Shown here piece by piece: positions 17,353 through 26,394 of a stretch of DNA of 64,000 bases; position 1 is the first letter of the stretch; each line of letters opens with the position of its first letter. The translations under genes and the position numbers were made by a program. The DNA is from JBEICQ01 sp046297395 (GTDB taxonomy: Bacteria; Bacteroidota; Bacteroidia; UBA4408), in assembly GCA_046297395.1 (NCBI GenBank), contig JBKCNM010000012.1, positions 5,594 through 69,593 of the forward strand. Reading direction: 5' to 3'. Below the pieces are notes generated by a model. The model saw only the letters and a list, made by a program, of their open reading frames with translations. It ran no database searches and was not told the DNA's origin.

Positions 17353-18036
17353 TCAGTTTGTTTGGGGTGTTTTATGTGAGATCGAGCCATTGTGCATGAC
17401 CATCACCTTGTCTGCAATTTTTGACAGTTCCGGATTGTGTGTCACGATCACAAATGTTTGGTTAAATTCTTTTCTCAGGGTAAGGATAAGCTTGTTGAGT
17501 TCCGATCCATTGCTTGCATCCAGGTTGCCGGAGGGTTCATCGGCAAACACAATTTCGGGGTTGTTTACCAGCGCCCTGGCAACTGCCACGCGTTGGTTTT
17601 CACCACCGGACAGTTCGGCCGGTTTATGATCTTTCCGATGTGCAATATCCAGAAACTCGAGGAGTTGAAGTGCCTTCCGATAGGCTTCTTTCTTTGAGTC
17701 ACCTGCGATGAGTGCGGGCATGCCGGCATTTTCAAGTGCAGTGAATTCAGGCAGCAGGTGGTGAAACTGAAAGACAAATCCTATGCTCTTGTTGCGAAGG
17801 GCATATAATTTTTTTGTGCTGAGCGAAAAGAGGGAGGTACCATTCAGCAGCACCTCACCTGCATCAGGATTCTCGAGTGTACCCAGAATACTTAACAGGG
17901 TGGATTTACCGGCACCGCTTTTGCCTTCAATACACACGATCTCCCCACGGGATACTTCAATATCTATGCCCCGAAGGACTTCTACCTTTTGGGTACTGAA
18001 ATAGGATTTTTGGATGCCGTTTGCTTTGAGAAGCAC
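17353..18036 (-). CDS. LolD-like ABC transporter ATP-binding protein
   Basis: A 227-residue ATPase of the LolD/MacB class. Walker A GKSGAGKST (38-46), Q-loop FVFQFHHLLPEF, signature LSGGENQRVAVARAL, Walker B IVFADEPSGNLD and the H-loop VIVTHNPEL are intact. FxFQFHHLLPEFTALENAGMP is the stretch typical of LolD, which powers lipoprotein release to the outer membrane; no permease partner (LolC/E) is in the window, so the specific role is inferred. The start codon is GTG at 18036; no ATG precedes MLLKANGI. A -7 element (18054-18061) lies 17 bases upstream, sharing a very short divergent region with the glycosyltransferase gene. Confidence 0.85.
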   Translation of the reverse strand: MLLKANGIQKSYFSTQKVEVLRGIDIEVSRGEIVCIEGKSGAGKSTLLSILGTLENPDAGEVLLNGTSLFSLSTKKLYALRNKSIGFVFQFHHLLPEFTALENAGMPALIAGDSKKEAYRKALQLLEFLDIAHRKDHKPAELSGGENQRVAVARALVNNPEIVFADEPSGNLDASNGSELNKLILTLRKEFNQTFVIVTHNPELSKIADKVMVMHNGSISHKTPQTN

Positions 18037-19189
18037 AGGGTGTATATTTGAGGCAAAATTATCAAAAATCAGTACCCGTAAGGTTCATATTGTTTCATTT
18101 GATGTTCCTTTTCCGGCCGATTACGGAGGAGTAATTGATGTATTTTACAAAGTAAAAGCACTTGCGGATGCCGGTATCGGTGTTATTCTGCATGCATTTG
18201 ATTATGGCAGAGGAGCATCTCCCCTGCTTGAGAAAATGTGTGAAAGGGTAGAATATTATCCTCGCAAGATGCACTCCTGGCTGTTTTTTCACAAGCTGCC
18301 CTTCATTGTTGTATCGAGGAAAAACCAACAACTCCTGCATCATCTCACAGAAGATGAACATCCTGTTCTTTTTGAAGGAATTCACACTTGCGGATATCTT
18401 GCAGAAGAGTCCTTGGCAGGAAAAAATCGTGTGGTACGCAGCCACAATGTGGAACACAATTACTACCATTCTCTCTCTGAAGCAGAGCAAAAAATATTTA
18501 AGCGAAGTTACCTGCGCAGGGAATCAGTAAAACTCGCGCACTTCGAATCCATTTTCAGGCATGCCTCTCATGTAGCTGCCATCTCCATGCATGACGAATT
18601 ATATTTTTCGGGTAAAGGCTATCCTGTTTCTTTGGTTTCTGCTTTTCATCCTCATCAAAAAGTAAGTACAAAATCTGGCAAAGGTTCTTTTGCTTTATAT
18701 CATGGAAACCTTGGTGTAGCTGAAAATGACAAGGCTGCGTGTTACCTTATTGAAGAGGTTTTTTCCGGCCTTGATGTTCCCCTTTGCATCGCGGGCAATC
18801 ATCCGAGTAAACGACTCAGGCAATTGGCAGCAGCGCATCCTCATATCCGTCTTGCCTACAATGTGAGTACAGAGCATATCCATCAATTGATTGAGGAAGC
18901 CCAGCTGAATATTCTTCCTACCTTTCAGCCAACGGGTATCAAACTAAAACTGCTTTCGGCGCTCTACTCCGGCAGGCATTGTATTGTAAATACACCCATG
19001 GTAAAAGACACCGGACTCGAGCAGTTTTGCCACATCGCCGATCAGTCTGCCGGCATGCAGGCGCTGGTAAAAAAATGGTTTGATATCCCCTTCGGGACAG
19101 ATGCACTGGATTTATGCAAAGGGATAGAGCATGGCAGGTTCAGCAATGAGCACAATGCCGAGAAACTCATGCAACTGCTGTTTCGCTAA
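18014..19189 (+). CDS. Glycosyltransferase (GT4-like, GT-B fold)
   Basis: Up to 391 residues. Conserved-looking sequence begins at about residue 23 with KVHIVSFDVPFPADYGGVIDVFYKVKALADAG, the N-terminal Rossmann-like domain with the glycine loop of GT-B glycosyltransferases; RSHNVEHNYY (about 141-150) and the C-terminal GIKLKLLSALYSGRHCIVN (about 308-326), where family 4 enzymes bind the nucleotide sugar, support this. The classical E-x7-E is not clear, so donor and acceptor are unknown. The ATG at 18014 lies upstream of a full promoter (18020-18050) and overlaps the divergent ATPase gene; downstream of the promoter no ATG, GTG or TTG is in frame before the conserved region, so the true start may be non-standard (for example ATC at 18068). 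Confidence 0.75.
   Translation: MPFALRSTGCIFEAKLSKISTRKVHIVSFDVPFPADYGGVIDVFYKVKALADAGIGVILHAFDYGRGASPLLEKMCERVEYYPRKMHSWLFFHKLPFIVVSRKNQQLLHHLTEDEHPVLFEGIHTCGYLAEESLAGKNRVVRSHNVEHNYYHSLSEAEQKIFKRSYLRRESVKLAHFESIFRHASHVAAISMHDELYFSGKGYPVSLVSAFHPHQKVSTKSGKGSFALYHGNLGVAENDKAACYLIEEVFSGLDVPLCIAGNHPSKRLRQLAAAHPHIRLAYNVSTEHIHQLIEEAQLNILPTFQPTGIKLKLLSALYSGRHCIVNTPMVKDTGLEQFCHIADQSAGMQALVKKWFDIPFGTDALDLCKGIEHGRFSNEHNAEKLMQLLFR
18020..18050 (+). promoter_or_regulatory. Bacteroidota promoter, -33 and -7 elements
   Basis: TTTG (18020-18023), 19 bases, TATATTTG (18043-18050): both elements match the consensus. Transcription would begin at about 18057, inside the frame assigned to the glycosyltransferase gene and downstream of its only early ATG (18014). 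Confidence 0.7.
18054..18061 (-). promoter_or_regulatory. Bacteroidota -7 element of the LolD-like/fabD unit
   Basis: Read leftward, TAATTTTG, 17 bases before the GTG start at 18036. It lies 3 bases from the oppositely directed TATATTTG at 18043-18050, so the two promoters face each other and should interfere. Confidence 0.55.
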
Positions 19190-19204
19190 AAGATATATTG
19201 CTGC

Positions 19205-20446
19205 TTAAACGGCAGCTATTCTATCGGCCATATACTGACCTGACTTCAATTTGGAAACAATTTTTGAAAATGCATCAATGGTGTAGTTCACATCTTCCAT
19301 TGTATGCACAGCTGTTGGAATCAATCGCAGAATAATCATCCCTTTGGGCACCACAGGGTAAACAACCATGGAACAGAAAATATCAAAATTCTCACGGAGA
19401 TCCATGATCAGGTTTGTGGCTTCCGGGATAGAACCATTCATGTAGACGGGGGTTACGCATGAGTTGGTTACACCTATATCAAATCCTGCTTTTATAAGCC
19501 CCTGTTGAAGGGCATTGGTAACTGCCCAGAGTTGATCTTTGTATTCGGGATGGGTGCGCATGAGTTCCAGGCGCTTGAGCGCTCCAAGTACCAAGGGCAT
19601 GGGCATGCTCTTTGCGAAAATCTGTGAACGCATGTTGTAGCGGAGATATTCCACCACCTGTTCTTCACTGGAGATAAATCCTCCGATCATGGCGAAGGAT
19701 TTTGCAAATGTTCCAAAATACACATCAATATCCTCTTGGCAACCTTGCTCTTCTCCGGTACCGGCTCCTGTTTTGCCGAGGGTACCCAAACCATGGGCAT
19801 CATCCACAAACAATCGGAATGGATAGTACTTTTTGAGTGCTGCAATTTCTTTGAGTTTTCCTTGGTCACCGCGCATACCAAAAACCCCTTCGGTAATTAC
19901 CAGAATGGCACCACCGGTTTCATTGGTTATGTTTAATGCTCTTTTGATTTGCTTTTCGCAGTCTTCAACATCATTGTGTTTAAACACAAAACGCTTACCC
20001 ATGTGCAAACGCACACCATCGAGGATACAGGCATGAGATTCGGCATCATATACAATCACATCACGGCGATCTACCAAACAATCAATGGCTGAGACCATGG
20101 CCTGGTATCCGAAATTACAAAGGATGGTATCTTCTTTATGGACAAATGCAGAAAGTTGGTTTTCCAATTCCTCATGAGCATTGGAGTTTCCACTCATCAT
20201 GCGGGCTCCCATGGGAGATGCAAAACCATATTTAAGAGCAGCATCGGCATCGGCTTTTCTAACCTCCGGATGATTGGCGAGACCAAGATAATTGTTCAAG
20301 CTCCAGTTAAGCCGCTCTTTTCCGCGGAACATCATGCGCGGACCTATATCGCCCTCCAGCTTGGGAAAGGTAAAGTAGCCGTGAGATTCCTTGGCATGCT
20401 GCCCAATAGGTCCTCTGTTCTTTTTAATTTTTTCAAATAAATCCAT
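19205..20446 (-). CDS. Serine palmitoyltransferase-type alpha-oxoamine synthase
   Basis: A 413-residue PLP enzyme of the alpha-oxoamine synthase family, closest in pattern to bacterial serine palmitoyltransferase, which condenses serine with a long acyl-CoA to start sphingolipid synthesis. The start is the ATG at 20446 (MDLFEKIKKNRGPIGQ), 4 bases after the clpS stop. Seen are NNYLGLANHPEV, GxRMMSGN, the DDAHGLGTLG aspartate/histidine loop and the PLP lysine K249 in GTFAKSFAMIGG. Related KBL and BioF enzymes share these motifs; the SPT call rests on the G-P-I-G-Q-H-A-K-E-S-H-G-Y-F-T-F-P-K N-terminus and on sphingolipids being common in Bacteroidota. Convergent with the glycosyltransferase, 15 bases apart. 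Confidence 0.88.
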   Translation of the reverse strand: MDLFEKIKKNRGPIGQHAKESHGYFTFPKLEGDIGPRMMFRGKERLNWSLNNYLGLANHPEVRKADADAALKYGFASPMGARMMSGNSNAHEELENQLSAFVHKEDTILCNFGYQAMVSAIDCLVDRRDVIVYDAESHACILDGVRLHMGKRFVFKHNDVEDCEKQIKRALNITNETGGAILVITEGVFGMRGDQGKLKEIAALKKYYPFRLFVDDAHGLGTLGKTGAGTGEEQGCQEDIDVYFGTFAKSFAMIGGFISSEEQVVEYLRYNMRSQIFAKSMPMPLVLGALKRLELMRTHPEYKDQLWAVTNALQQGLIKAGFDIGVTNSCVTPVYMNGSIPEATNLIMDLRENFDIFCSMVVYPVVPKGMIILRLIPTAVHTMEDVNYTIDAFSKIVSKLKSGQYMADRIAAV

Positions 20447-20450
20447 CTGC

Positions 20451-20726
20451 TTATTCAATGGTAGCTGTGAGTCCTCTTCCAAGGAGTTGGTTACGAATAG
20501 GTTTTAGGTTGTTGAATGTATCAGTCATGACATCACACTTTCCTTTGAAATGAACAAGATAGGTACATTGTTCTGCCTGCAAGGCATCGTGATCACAAAC
20601 TTCGATAAGTGTTTGTATAACGAAATCAAAAGTATTGTAGTCGTCGTTATGTAAAATAAGGGAGTGAACTTTCTCGGTTACTTCTGATAGTTGTGCTTGT
20701 TCCAGCCATTCAGTTTGTTGTGCCAT
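20451..20726 (-). CDS. clpS: ATP-dependent Clp protease adaptor
   Basis: A 91-residue adaptor that delivers N-degron substrates to ClpA/ClpC-ClpP. The start is the ATG at 20726 (MAQQTEWLEQAQ), since the longer frame upstream runs through the promoter. The core is recognisable: HSLILHNDDYNTFDFVIQTLIEVC (N-terminal strand with the H-N-D-D-Y/N-T-F substrate pocket), then the A-x-x-x-T-x-x-V-H-F-K-G-K-C helix. The serine palmitoyltransferase gene starts 4 bases after its stop, so the two are co-transcribed from the promoter at 20747-20777. Confidence 0.95.
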   Translation of the reverse strand: MAQQTEWLEQAQLSEVTEKVHSLILHNDDYNTFDFVIQTLIEVCDHDALQAEQCTYLVHFKGKCDVMTDTFNNLKPIRNQLLGRGLTATIE

Positions 20727-20746
20727 GGATGCTGATTTTAGAAGGT

Positions 20747-20777
20747 CAAAATTACTGAATATATTATTTGATGCCAA
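20747..20777 (-). promoter_or_regulatory. Promoter of clpS and serine palmitoyltransferase
   Basis: Read leftward, TTG (20777-20775), 20 bases, TAATTTTG (20754-20747), 20 bases before the clpS ATG at 20726. The upstream element lies inside the last codons of the large PD40/SPOR gene. Confidence 0.65.
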
Positions 20778-23700
20778 GGATGGTCTTGGCCTGCTCAACG
20801 GATATTTTCCGGTTTCCGGCGAATCCCACGACAAATGCATCATCCAGCCCGGCTGCTATGGCCTCGCGACGGAGGTTTTCTACCTCAGCAAGCGTGTTAA
20901 AATTTCCTATCGTATAGGTTGTTAAACCATCTGCAGATTTGCTTACATCAATTCCTTTGGGTGCGAGCTTGAGAAACACATTCATGGTTTCAACAGGAAC
21001 ATCTTTTCGGAATACACCAATCTGAACCCTTAGCTTCACATTCGCCTTTTCTTCATTGCTGAGATTCACTGACGCTTGCTGAGATATAACTGCAGGACCT
21101 GAACCGGGCTTGGCATTGACAAATGATCCTTTTACCAGAACATCTTCTCCCCTTTCACGCTGCAGTCTGTTTGACTCTTCCAAGGAGATTCTTCTTTTGT
21201 TGTAATAAGGAATGACAAAAGCATCTTTGATGCCTCTGTCGACAATGGTTCTGCAGGCATCTGCCGCATCCTTTCTGTTGTTGTAGATACCTACTGAATA
21301 ACGGATCAGACGCCTTCCGATGGTATCGTAATAAAGCGGAGAGAGATTGTATAATCTTGAAGCCGGAACCAAGGTGCGATAAACACCCACCTGCACGGTG
21401 TAAAGCAATTCGGTAAATTGTTTCAGATTGCCTTGCTGATCATCGGGAATCGCATTCCTGTCAACTCCCACACCATTCTGAGCCAGTTGTGATTCGGGCA
21501 GGGGCTGGTTATCACAACCTGTACCTCTCCTGATGTAAATCATTGCCTGACGAACAGAGATGCGTTCCCCATTACAATAGGCAGTTATAAATGCATCTGT
21601 TTGCCCATTGCCGCGGAAGAAATCACGCGCTGTTTGCGCTTCCGGTAGGTTGTTGAACATCCCGGCAGAATACACCACAAGGTTGTTTACCTGACGGCCA
21701 AAAAGTGGATATCGGTCACCAAAAGGGTTGTTGTTTACCCTTCGGTTATAGGCACCCACCTGGATGCGAAAAACAATGCCTGCAGGAAGAGGAACATCAT
21801 ACTGAATGGAGCCCGGTGCATATACCTGTGCTGTTGAAGCATTGTTGGCAGCAGCAATTTTCTTTTCCGAAGCTGCATTGTTCACCTGCTCTGTTAAATT
21901 CTTCTTGCTGTTGTTTGTTTCCGTGTTAACGAATTCTTGCTTGTTGGTTATTGGTGCATTGGTTTCTTTATCTGCAGGCTTTGTTACAGCGGCTTGCCGG
22001 TTGGCTGTTGGCGCATTGGATTCTTTATCTGCAGGCTTTGCTACATCGGAAGCAGCATTAGCAGCAACCTGGGCTTTTTTAAGCGCCTCCGCTTGGGCTG
22101 CTTCTATTTGTCGCTGCCTGGTTTGTGAGAAGGCTGCAAAATATTTCTCCACCAGTGGAGAGTTTGAGTAGAACTCTTTTCGTGAAATTTTGTCGTAAAT
22201 CACTTTGTAGTTTGATGCTTCCCTGCCATCGAGCTGCTGTATCAAACGAATGGTTTCATTGTCTTTGGTATCGATGATTTTAGACAATTTCTCACTTTCT
22301 GAGTAGATTGAATCAGCGCGTGCAAGAATTTTATCAGCAAGTGCTTCTTTTTGCTTGGCTTGAGATTTCAATGACTTGGCTTCGTCTTTGGAGACATCTT
22401 CGGCCTGCTCCATCAGATCGGCTGCTTCAGAAGCAATAATTTTTACCGTGTCGGACAAGGTTTGGCTTTTCTTTCCAAACATTTCATAGAAGAAGTTTGC
22501 GCTATCCGCTTCTTGTCTCAGATTGGTGTAATCGTTAAACGCTTTGCTGGTGATGATTGCAAGGAGTTCATCTGCGGAATATCCCAATCCTTCCACTTTT
22601 TCTCCGGGAACATAGCCCGGATATTTAACAGAAGCCTTTGGCAGGTTGCGAGCAGTTTGTTTCGTATTTTCTGCCTGAGAAGCAATAGGGTTTGTGTTGA
22701 CATCAGTTGCTTCTCCGGATGCTTTGGCAGCATTTACAGAATTTTCTCCGGTGACGGCTGTATTCTTGGCATTGGCTGTTGTTGGGCTGGATGTGTTCTC
22801 AGCACTATTAATAGCGGGCGAGGATTGCGATGTGTTGTTGTATTGCTGTTGCAGTTGAGCGAATCCTGAGGAACCCAGAGAAGATTCCATGCTCTTGAGT
22901 GTAGCCATGGCTTCTTCTTTTTTGGTTTTGGCAGAAGAGAAGGTACGCTCCAGAGAGTCTGCTTTTGCCAGCTCATCATTGCCGGAGGCATCCAGGGCCA
23001 TCGCTTCCTTGATGGCGGCTTTTCTTTCTTTTTTACCGGCCTCTTGTGCAGTCTCCAACACTTGAACAGACTTCTCTATCTTTTCATTGCCTGATGTCCT
23101 GAGTGATGAAATCTCCTGCTCCAGAGAACCATATTGTCTTTTGAATTCATCTATTGCTGCACGGGCTGAAGCATAGCGGGCTTGCTCTTCAGATGAATTG
23201 CCGGCTGCAGCAGATGGACTTGTGGCGTTTATAGCCTTGGATGAAGAGGACAGGGAGGAATTGGCTGAAGCTATATTTTCGGAGCCATTGCCTGGCATTG
23301 AAACAGTCTCAGGCTTTGTTTCCGGGATGGTTATTTCAGGTGCAGGAGGTTTATTGGCATTGTCTCTCACATCTTCTGCACGGGATTTTAAAGTTCTTGC
23401 ATTGGCAGCGTAGTTATCTGCAATTTTTTGAATGGAGTCGATGGATTGACGCTTGATGGCTGCTGATTTGTCGTAGGACAAAGCGGCGCTCTCTGCATCT
23501 GCTTTTTTGGTTTTGTTTTTCAATCCGGCAGCATAGCTTCTGAGATTCTGAGCATTGTCTTCATCTTTTCGCAAGGCTTCGCGAATAGGTTCTGCGCTTG
23601 CCAATACTTCGGTAGATTTTTGTTCAAAAGCGGTTGCCTGTTGCACCAATTCTTCAGATTCTTTGATGCGTTCTGCGGCGTATGCAGCCTGCTTTTCTTT

Positions 23701-26319
23701 GGCAGCATTCACCTCCTGCAACAAGCGCTGTTGGTTGGAGATCACTTTCTCCTGCAAGATCCTGGCACTCTCCAGTTTCTTGGCCTTTACTGAAGGATTT
23801 TTTTCGGAAGCAGCTTGCTGCCTTAGGTTTTCAGCATCGGCAAGCATGGTCTTGTTCTCCTGGTTGAGTTTGCCTGAGAGAGCAGGGTCTGCAGGAAGCG
23901 TGGCACTGTTTAGTTCATCATTTGTTTTTTGAATGGATGCGGTCTGTTCAGCAATGAGTCGGGATTCCGATTTGATTTTTTCTTCTTGTCCTCGTCTCAC
24001 TTGTGTTTCGGCCTCTTTGAGCATCTTCACTTTTTGAGCCGGATCGGCAGTCCGAGCAGCGCGCTTTTTAAGTGCATCTGCATCGCGAAGTATTTTTTCT
24101 GCGCCCGAGAGCTGTGCATATGCATCACCTGCTGCTGCGGGGCTTGAGAGGTTATCAGTAACAACGGTCTTAGGTGTGGCTATATCACTTGACTTTATGT
24201 CATTACCTGTATTTGTGTTTTGCGTAATTCCTTGAGTTGTTTCAGATTTCTTATCGAGGCTGTTTTTTTCTTGTGTAAGCGCATCAATCTGCTTCTGAAC
24301 CCGATCCTTGTCCTCAGGATGAGTAAGTCCTGCCTGGTCTTTCCTGAGTTGTGCTATTTGCTGCGCAAGATCGGCAGAGGATCCCTTTTCAACAGCCACT
24401 TCCTTCGCTTCTTCTTTTGCAGGCATGTCTTTTTCCTTGTCGAATCGGGTGGTTTTGAGTTTCGCAATTTCTGCATTGTCTCCGCTTTTTACAGCCGTTT
24501 CCAGTCGTGAGGTATAGTTGTCCTGCCAGTCAGCTTCTGCTTTTTTCTCTTTGTATTTTTCCTGTGCCTCATTTGCCTGGGCAAGCAATTCAGAGGATTT
24601 CAAACGATATAAATCTTCCTGTTTTTTGTAGGCAGGGGTCTTGCTGTTGGCGTAGAGTCCCGCCATGATATCAGCCGAATCCGCTTTTTGCTTAGATAAT
24701 TTGAATAGCTCCTCTTGACGGTTTTGCAATACTTTGGCTTCTTCTCGGGTCTCAGTGGCGTCTTTTCTTGCAGTTTCAATCAGGGCATCATTGGGATTTG
24801 CTGTTGTCTTTGGTTTAGTTGCCTCGGTGGGTTTTGATGCAAGGAGCAAACCCTCATTGATTTGCTGACCCATGTTTACATCCAGGTTGGCGCGTTCCCG
24901 AAAGAATGCAGTGATGGCCTGTTGGGTGCTCTCATCAGGAGGTCCCTGCTGATACACACTGCTGATACTGGCTTCGTCGGTGCCGCCGGATTTAGAAAGG
25001 GCAATTTCCTGAATGAGTGGTGCTGTTTCGCTGTTTTCAGGAATCGAGACCGATTTTGTAATGGCTTGGTAACCCTCCGTCTCTATGGTGTACTGGTATT
25101 CCAGACCTTGACGCAGGATAAGTTGATAGAAACCGGCCTTATTGGGCTTGATGGTTGAGACCACATGGTTTCCGGATTGGTTCCTGATGGTGATTTTGGT
25201 GGATGGATGCGACTTGTCTTCCCCGGCTGCAAGAGAACCACGCACCAAAACAATCTTGCCGGGAACCCTTTCTTTTTTGATTTTAAAAACGGTGATGTTA
25301 CCAGCATCAGTGCTGCGACGGGAGGAAAAAAAGGCAAAATCCATCTGGCTGTCACTGATGTAAAGCATGTCGTCATCAGGAGTGTTTATGGCAAAATCAA
25401 TATTGATGGGAATCTGAAAACTACCCGAGAGAGAATCAAATACAGCACGAAAAACATCATATCCGCCCATGCTGTTGTGCCCTTTGGAAGAGAAAAAGAG
25501 ACTTTTGCCGTCGGATGTCACAAAAGGATAATCTTCATCATAAGGCGTATTGATGACATTGCTGAGAGGCTTGGCACGGCTCCAGGTAAAATTGTCGGTC
25601 TTGAGGATGCGATACAAATCCTTTTCACCTTTGTCGACTTCTCCATAACTGGAAAAATAGATGTAAGGATGATTGGGATTGATGACGATAATACCTGACT
25701 CGTTTTTCTTTTTGTCGATTGTGGAGCGGAGGTCATCAGGTTTGGCAATGATTTTAATTCCTGCTGTGCCCAGGTCGTATGCCCTGAAATACTCAGCCGT
25801 GGGAAACTGATTTTTCTGCACAACGGTAAGATCGGTGATGGTCTGCAAGAGGGACTTGCCATTTTTACACATCTCAATCTGCCTGTCTACATCGTATTTC
25901 AAAGTTTTTTTATCACTTGCTTTGGAGCGGTAAGTGTTGTAATGCTGTATGGCTTCATCAAAACGATAATTGAGATGACAGGCCTTTCCGAGGTAGAAAA
26001 AAACTTCCATTTCAGCATCAGTGCTTTTTGAAGCATTTGAGAGATATGCAATGGATTTTTCCTTTTCCTTGCCAGCCATCAGAAGACAAACACCGTAACG
26101 ATAATTGTATTCGGCTTCTTTGGGATAAAGACTAAGCAGTTGAGAATAGAGCGGAAGACAGGAAGCAAAATCATCGTTTTTAAAATATTTGGATGCTTTG
26201 TTTCTGAGTTCTTTCTCGGAGCCGAAAGAATCCTGTGCCCTTACTGAAAATACATTCAAAAAAACCAACGCCAGCATTCCGGCGAGGTACAATCTGAGGG
26301 AAATTCCATTGATCGGCAT
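20764..26319 (-). CDS. Giant envelope protein: TPR, PD40 propeller, long coiled coil, three SPOR-like repeats
   Basis: An 1851-residue exported protein; the ATG at 26319 gives a clean signal peptide (MPINGISLRL, core, SVRAQ) and is preferred to a GTG 5 codons upstream. Order: TPR-like helices (about 30-150), PD40/WD40-like blades (205-345; YIYFSSYGE, FFSSKGHNSMGGYDVFRA, FAFFSSRRSTDAGN), a carboxypeptidase-regulatory-like beta domain (355-440), then about 1000 residues of charged Ala/Lys/Glu/Gln coiled coil (about 500-1490), and three SPOR-like repeats (about 1516-1602, 1636-1730, 1757-1851; RIQVGAY, TVQVGVY, RVQIGVF). SPOR domains bind peptidoglycan stripped of stem peptides. The head has the TPR-PD40-CRD order of T9SS PorE, but PorE ends in an OmpA-like domain. 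Exact function unknown. Confidence 0.85.
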   Translation of the reverse strand: MPINGISLRLYLAGMLALVFLNVFSVRAQDSFGSEKELRNKASKYFKNDDFASCLPLYSQLLSLYPKEAEYNYRYGVCLLMAGKEKEKSIAYLSNASKSTDAEMEVFFYLGKACHLNYRFDEAIQHYNTYRSKASDKKTLKYDVDRQIEMCKNGKSLLQTITDLTVVQKNQFPTAEYFRAYDLGTAGIKIIAKPDDLRSTIDKKKNESGIIVINPNHPYIYFSSYGEVDKGEKDLYRILKTDNFTWSRAKPLSNVINTPYDEDYPFVTSDGKSLFFSSKGHNSMGGYDVFRAVFDSLSGSFQIPINIDFAINTPDDDMLYISDSQMDFAFFSSRRSTDAGNITVFKIKKERVPGKIVLVRGSLAAGEDKSHPSTKITIRNQSGNHVVSTIKPNKAGFYQLILRQGLEYQYTIETEGYQAITKSVSIPENSETAPLIQEIALSKSGGTDEASISSVYQQGPPDESTQQAITAFFRERANLDVNMGQQINEGLLLASKPTEATKPKTTANPNDALIETARKDATETREEAKVLQNRQEELFKLSKQKADSADIMAGLYANSKTPAYKKQEDLYRLKSSELLAQANEAQEKYKEKKAEADWQDNYTSRLETAVKSGDNAEIAKLKTTRFDKEKDMPAKEEAKEVAVEKGSSADLAQQIAQLRKDQAGLTHPEDKDRVQKQIDALTQEKNSLDKKSETTQGITQNTNTGNDIKSSDIATPKTVVTDNLSSPAAAGDAYAQLSGAEKILRDADALKKRAARTADPAQKVKMLKEAETQVRRGQEEKIKSESRLIAEQTASIQKTNDELNSATLPADPALSGKLNQENKTMLADAENLRQQAASEKNPSVKAKKLESARILQEKVISNQQRLLQEVNAAKEKQAAYAAERIKESEELVQQATAFEQKSTEVLASAEPIREALRKDEDNAQNLRSYAAGLKNKTKKADAESAALSYDKSAAIKRQSIDSIQKIADNYAANARTLKSRAEDVRDNANKPPAPEITIPETKPETVSMPGNGSENIASANSSLSSSSKAINATSPSAAAGNSSEEQARYASARAAIDEFKRQYGSLEQEISSLRTSGNEKIEKSVQVLETAQEAGKKERKAAIKEAMALDASGNDELAKADSLERTFSSAKTKKEEAMATLKSMESSLGSSGFAQLQQQYNNTSQSSPAINSAENTSSPTTANAKNTAVTGENSVNAAKASGEATDVNTNPIASQAENTKQTARNLPKASVKYPGYVPGEKVEGLGYSADELLAIITSKAFNDYTNLRQEADSANFFYEMFGKKSQTLSDTVKIIASEAADLMEQAEDVSKDEAKSLKSQAKQKEALADKILARADSIYSESEKLSKIIDTKDNETIRLIQQLDGREASNYKVIYDKISRKEFYSNSPLVEKYFAAFSQTRQRQIEAAQAEALKKAQVAANAASDVAKPADKESNAPTANRQAAVTKPADKETNAPITNKQEFVNTETNNSKKNLTEQVNNAASEKKIAAANNASTAQVYAPGSIQYDVPLPAGIVFRIQVGAYNRRVNNNPFGDRYPLFGRQVNNLVVYSAGMFNNLPEAQTARDFFRGNGQTDAFITAYCNGERISVRQAMIYIRRGTGCDNQPLPESQLAQNGVGVDRNAIPDDQQGNLKQFTELLYTVQVGVYRTLVPASRLYNLSPLYYDTIGRRLIRYSVGIYNNRKDAADACRTIVDRGIKDAFVIPYYNKRRISLEESNRLQRERGEDVLVKGSFVNAKPGSGPAVISQQASVNLSNEEKANVKLRVQIGVFRKDVPVETMNVFLKLAPKGIDVSKSADGLTTYTIGNFNTLAEVENLRREAIAAGLDDAFVVGFAGNRKISVEQAKTILGIK
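21956..22040. repeat. Imperfect 57-base tandem duplication inside the PD40/SPOR gene
   Basis: A 28-base block beginning GCATTGG at 21956 recurs with one mismatch-level changes at 22013, 57 bases later (19 codons). In protein it repeats K-P-A-D-K-E-(S/T)-N-A-P, in the linker just before the first SPOR-like repeat. In frame, so the protein stays intact. Confidence 0.7.
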
Positions 26320-26394
26320 TTTTGCTTCAGTCACTTATTGCGCTATTTTACGGATAATTGGGGACAAGCCGAAATAAAATCGACCGAATGGGTA

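Noticed and set aside
21806..22869. Several antisense frames inside the PD40/SPOR gene
   Set aside because: They mirror the low-complexity Ala/Lys/Glu-rich coiled coil and are rich in Ser, Cys and Phe, as expected for shadows.
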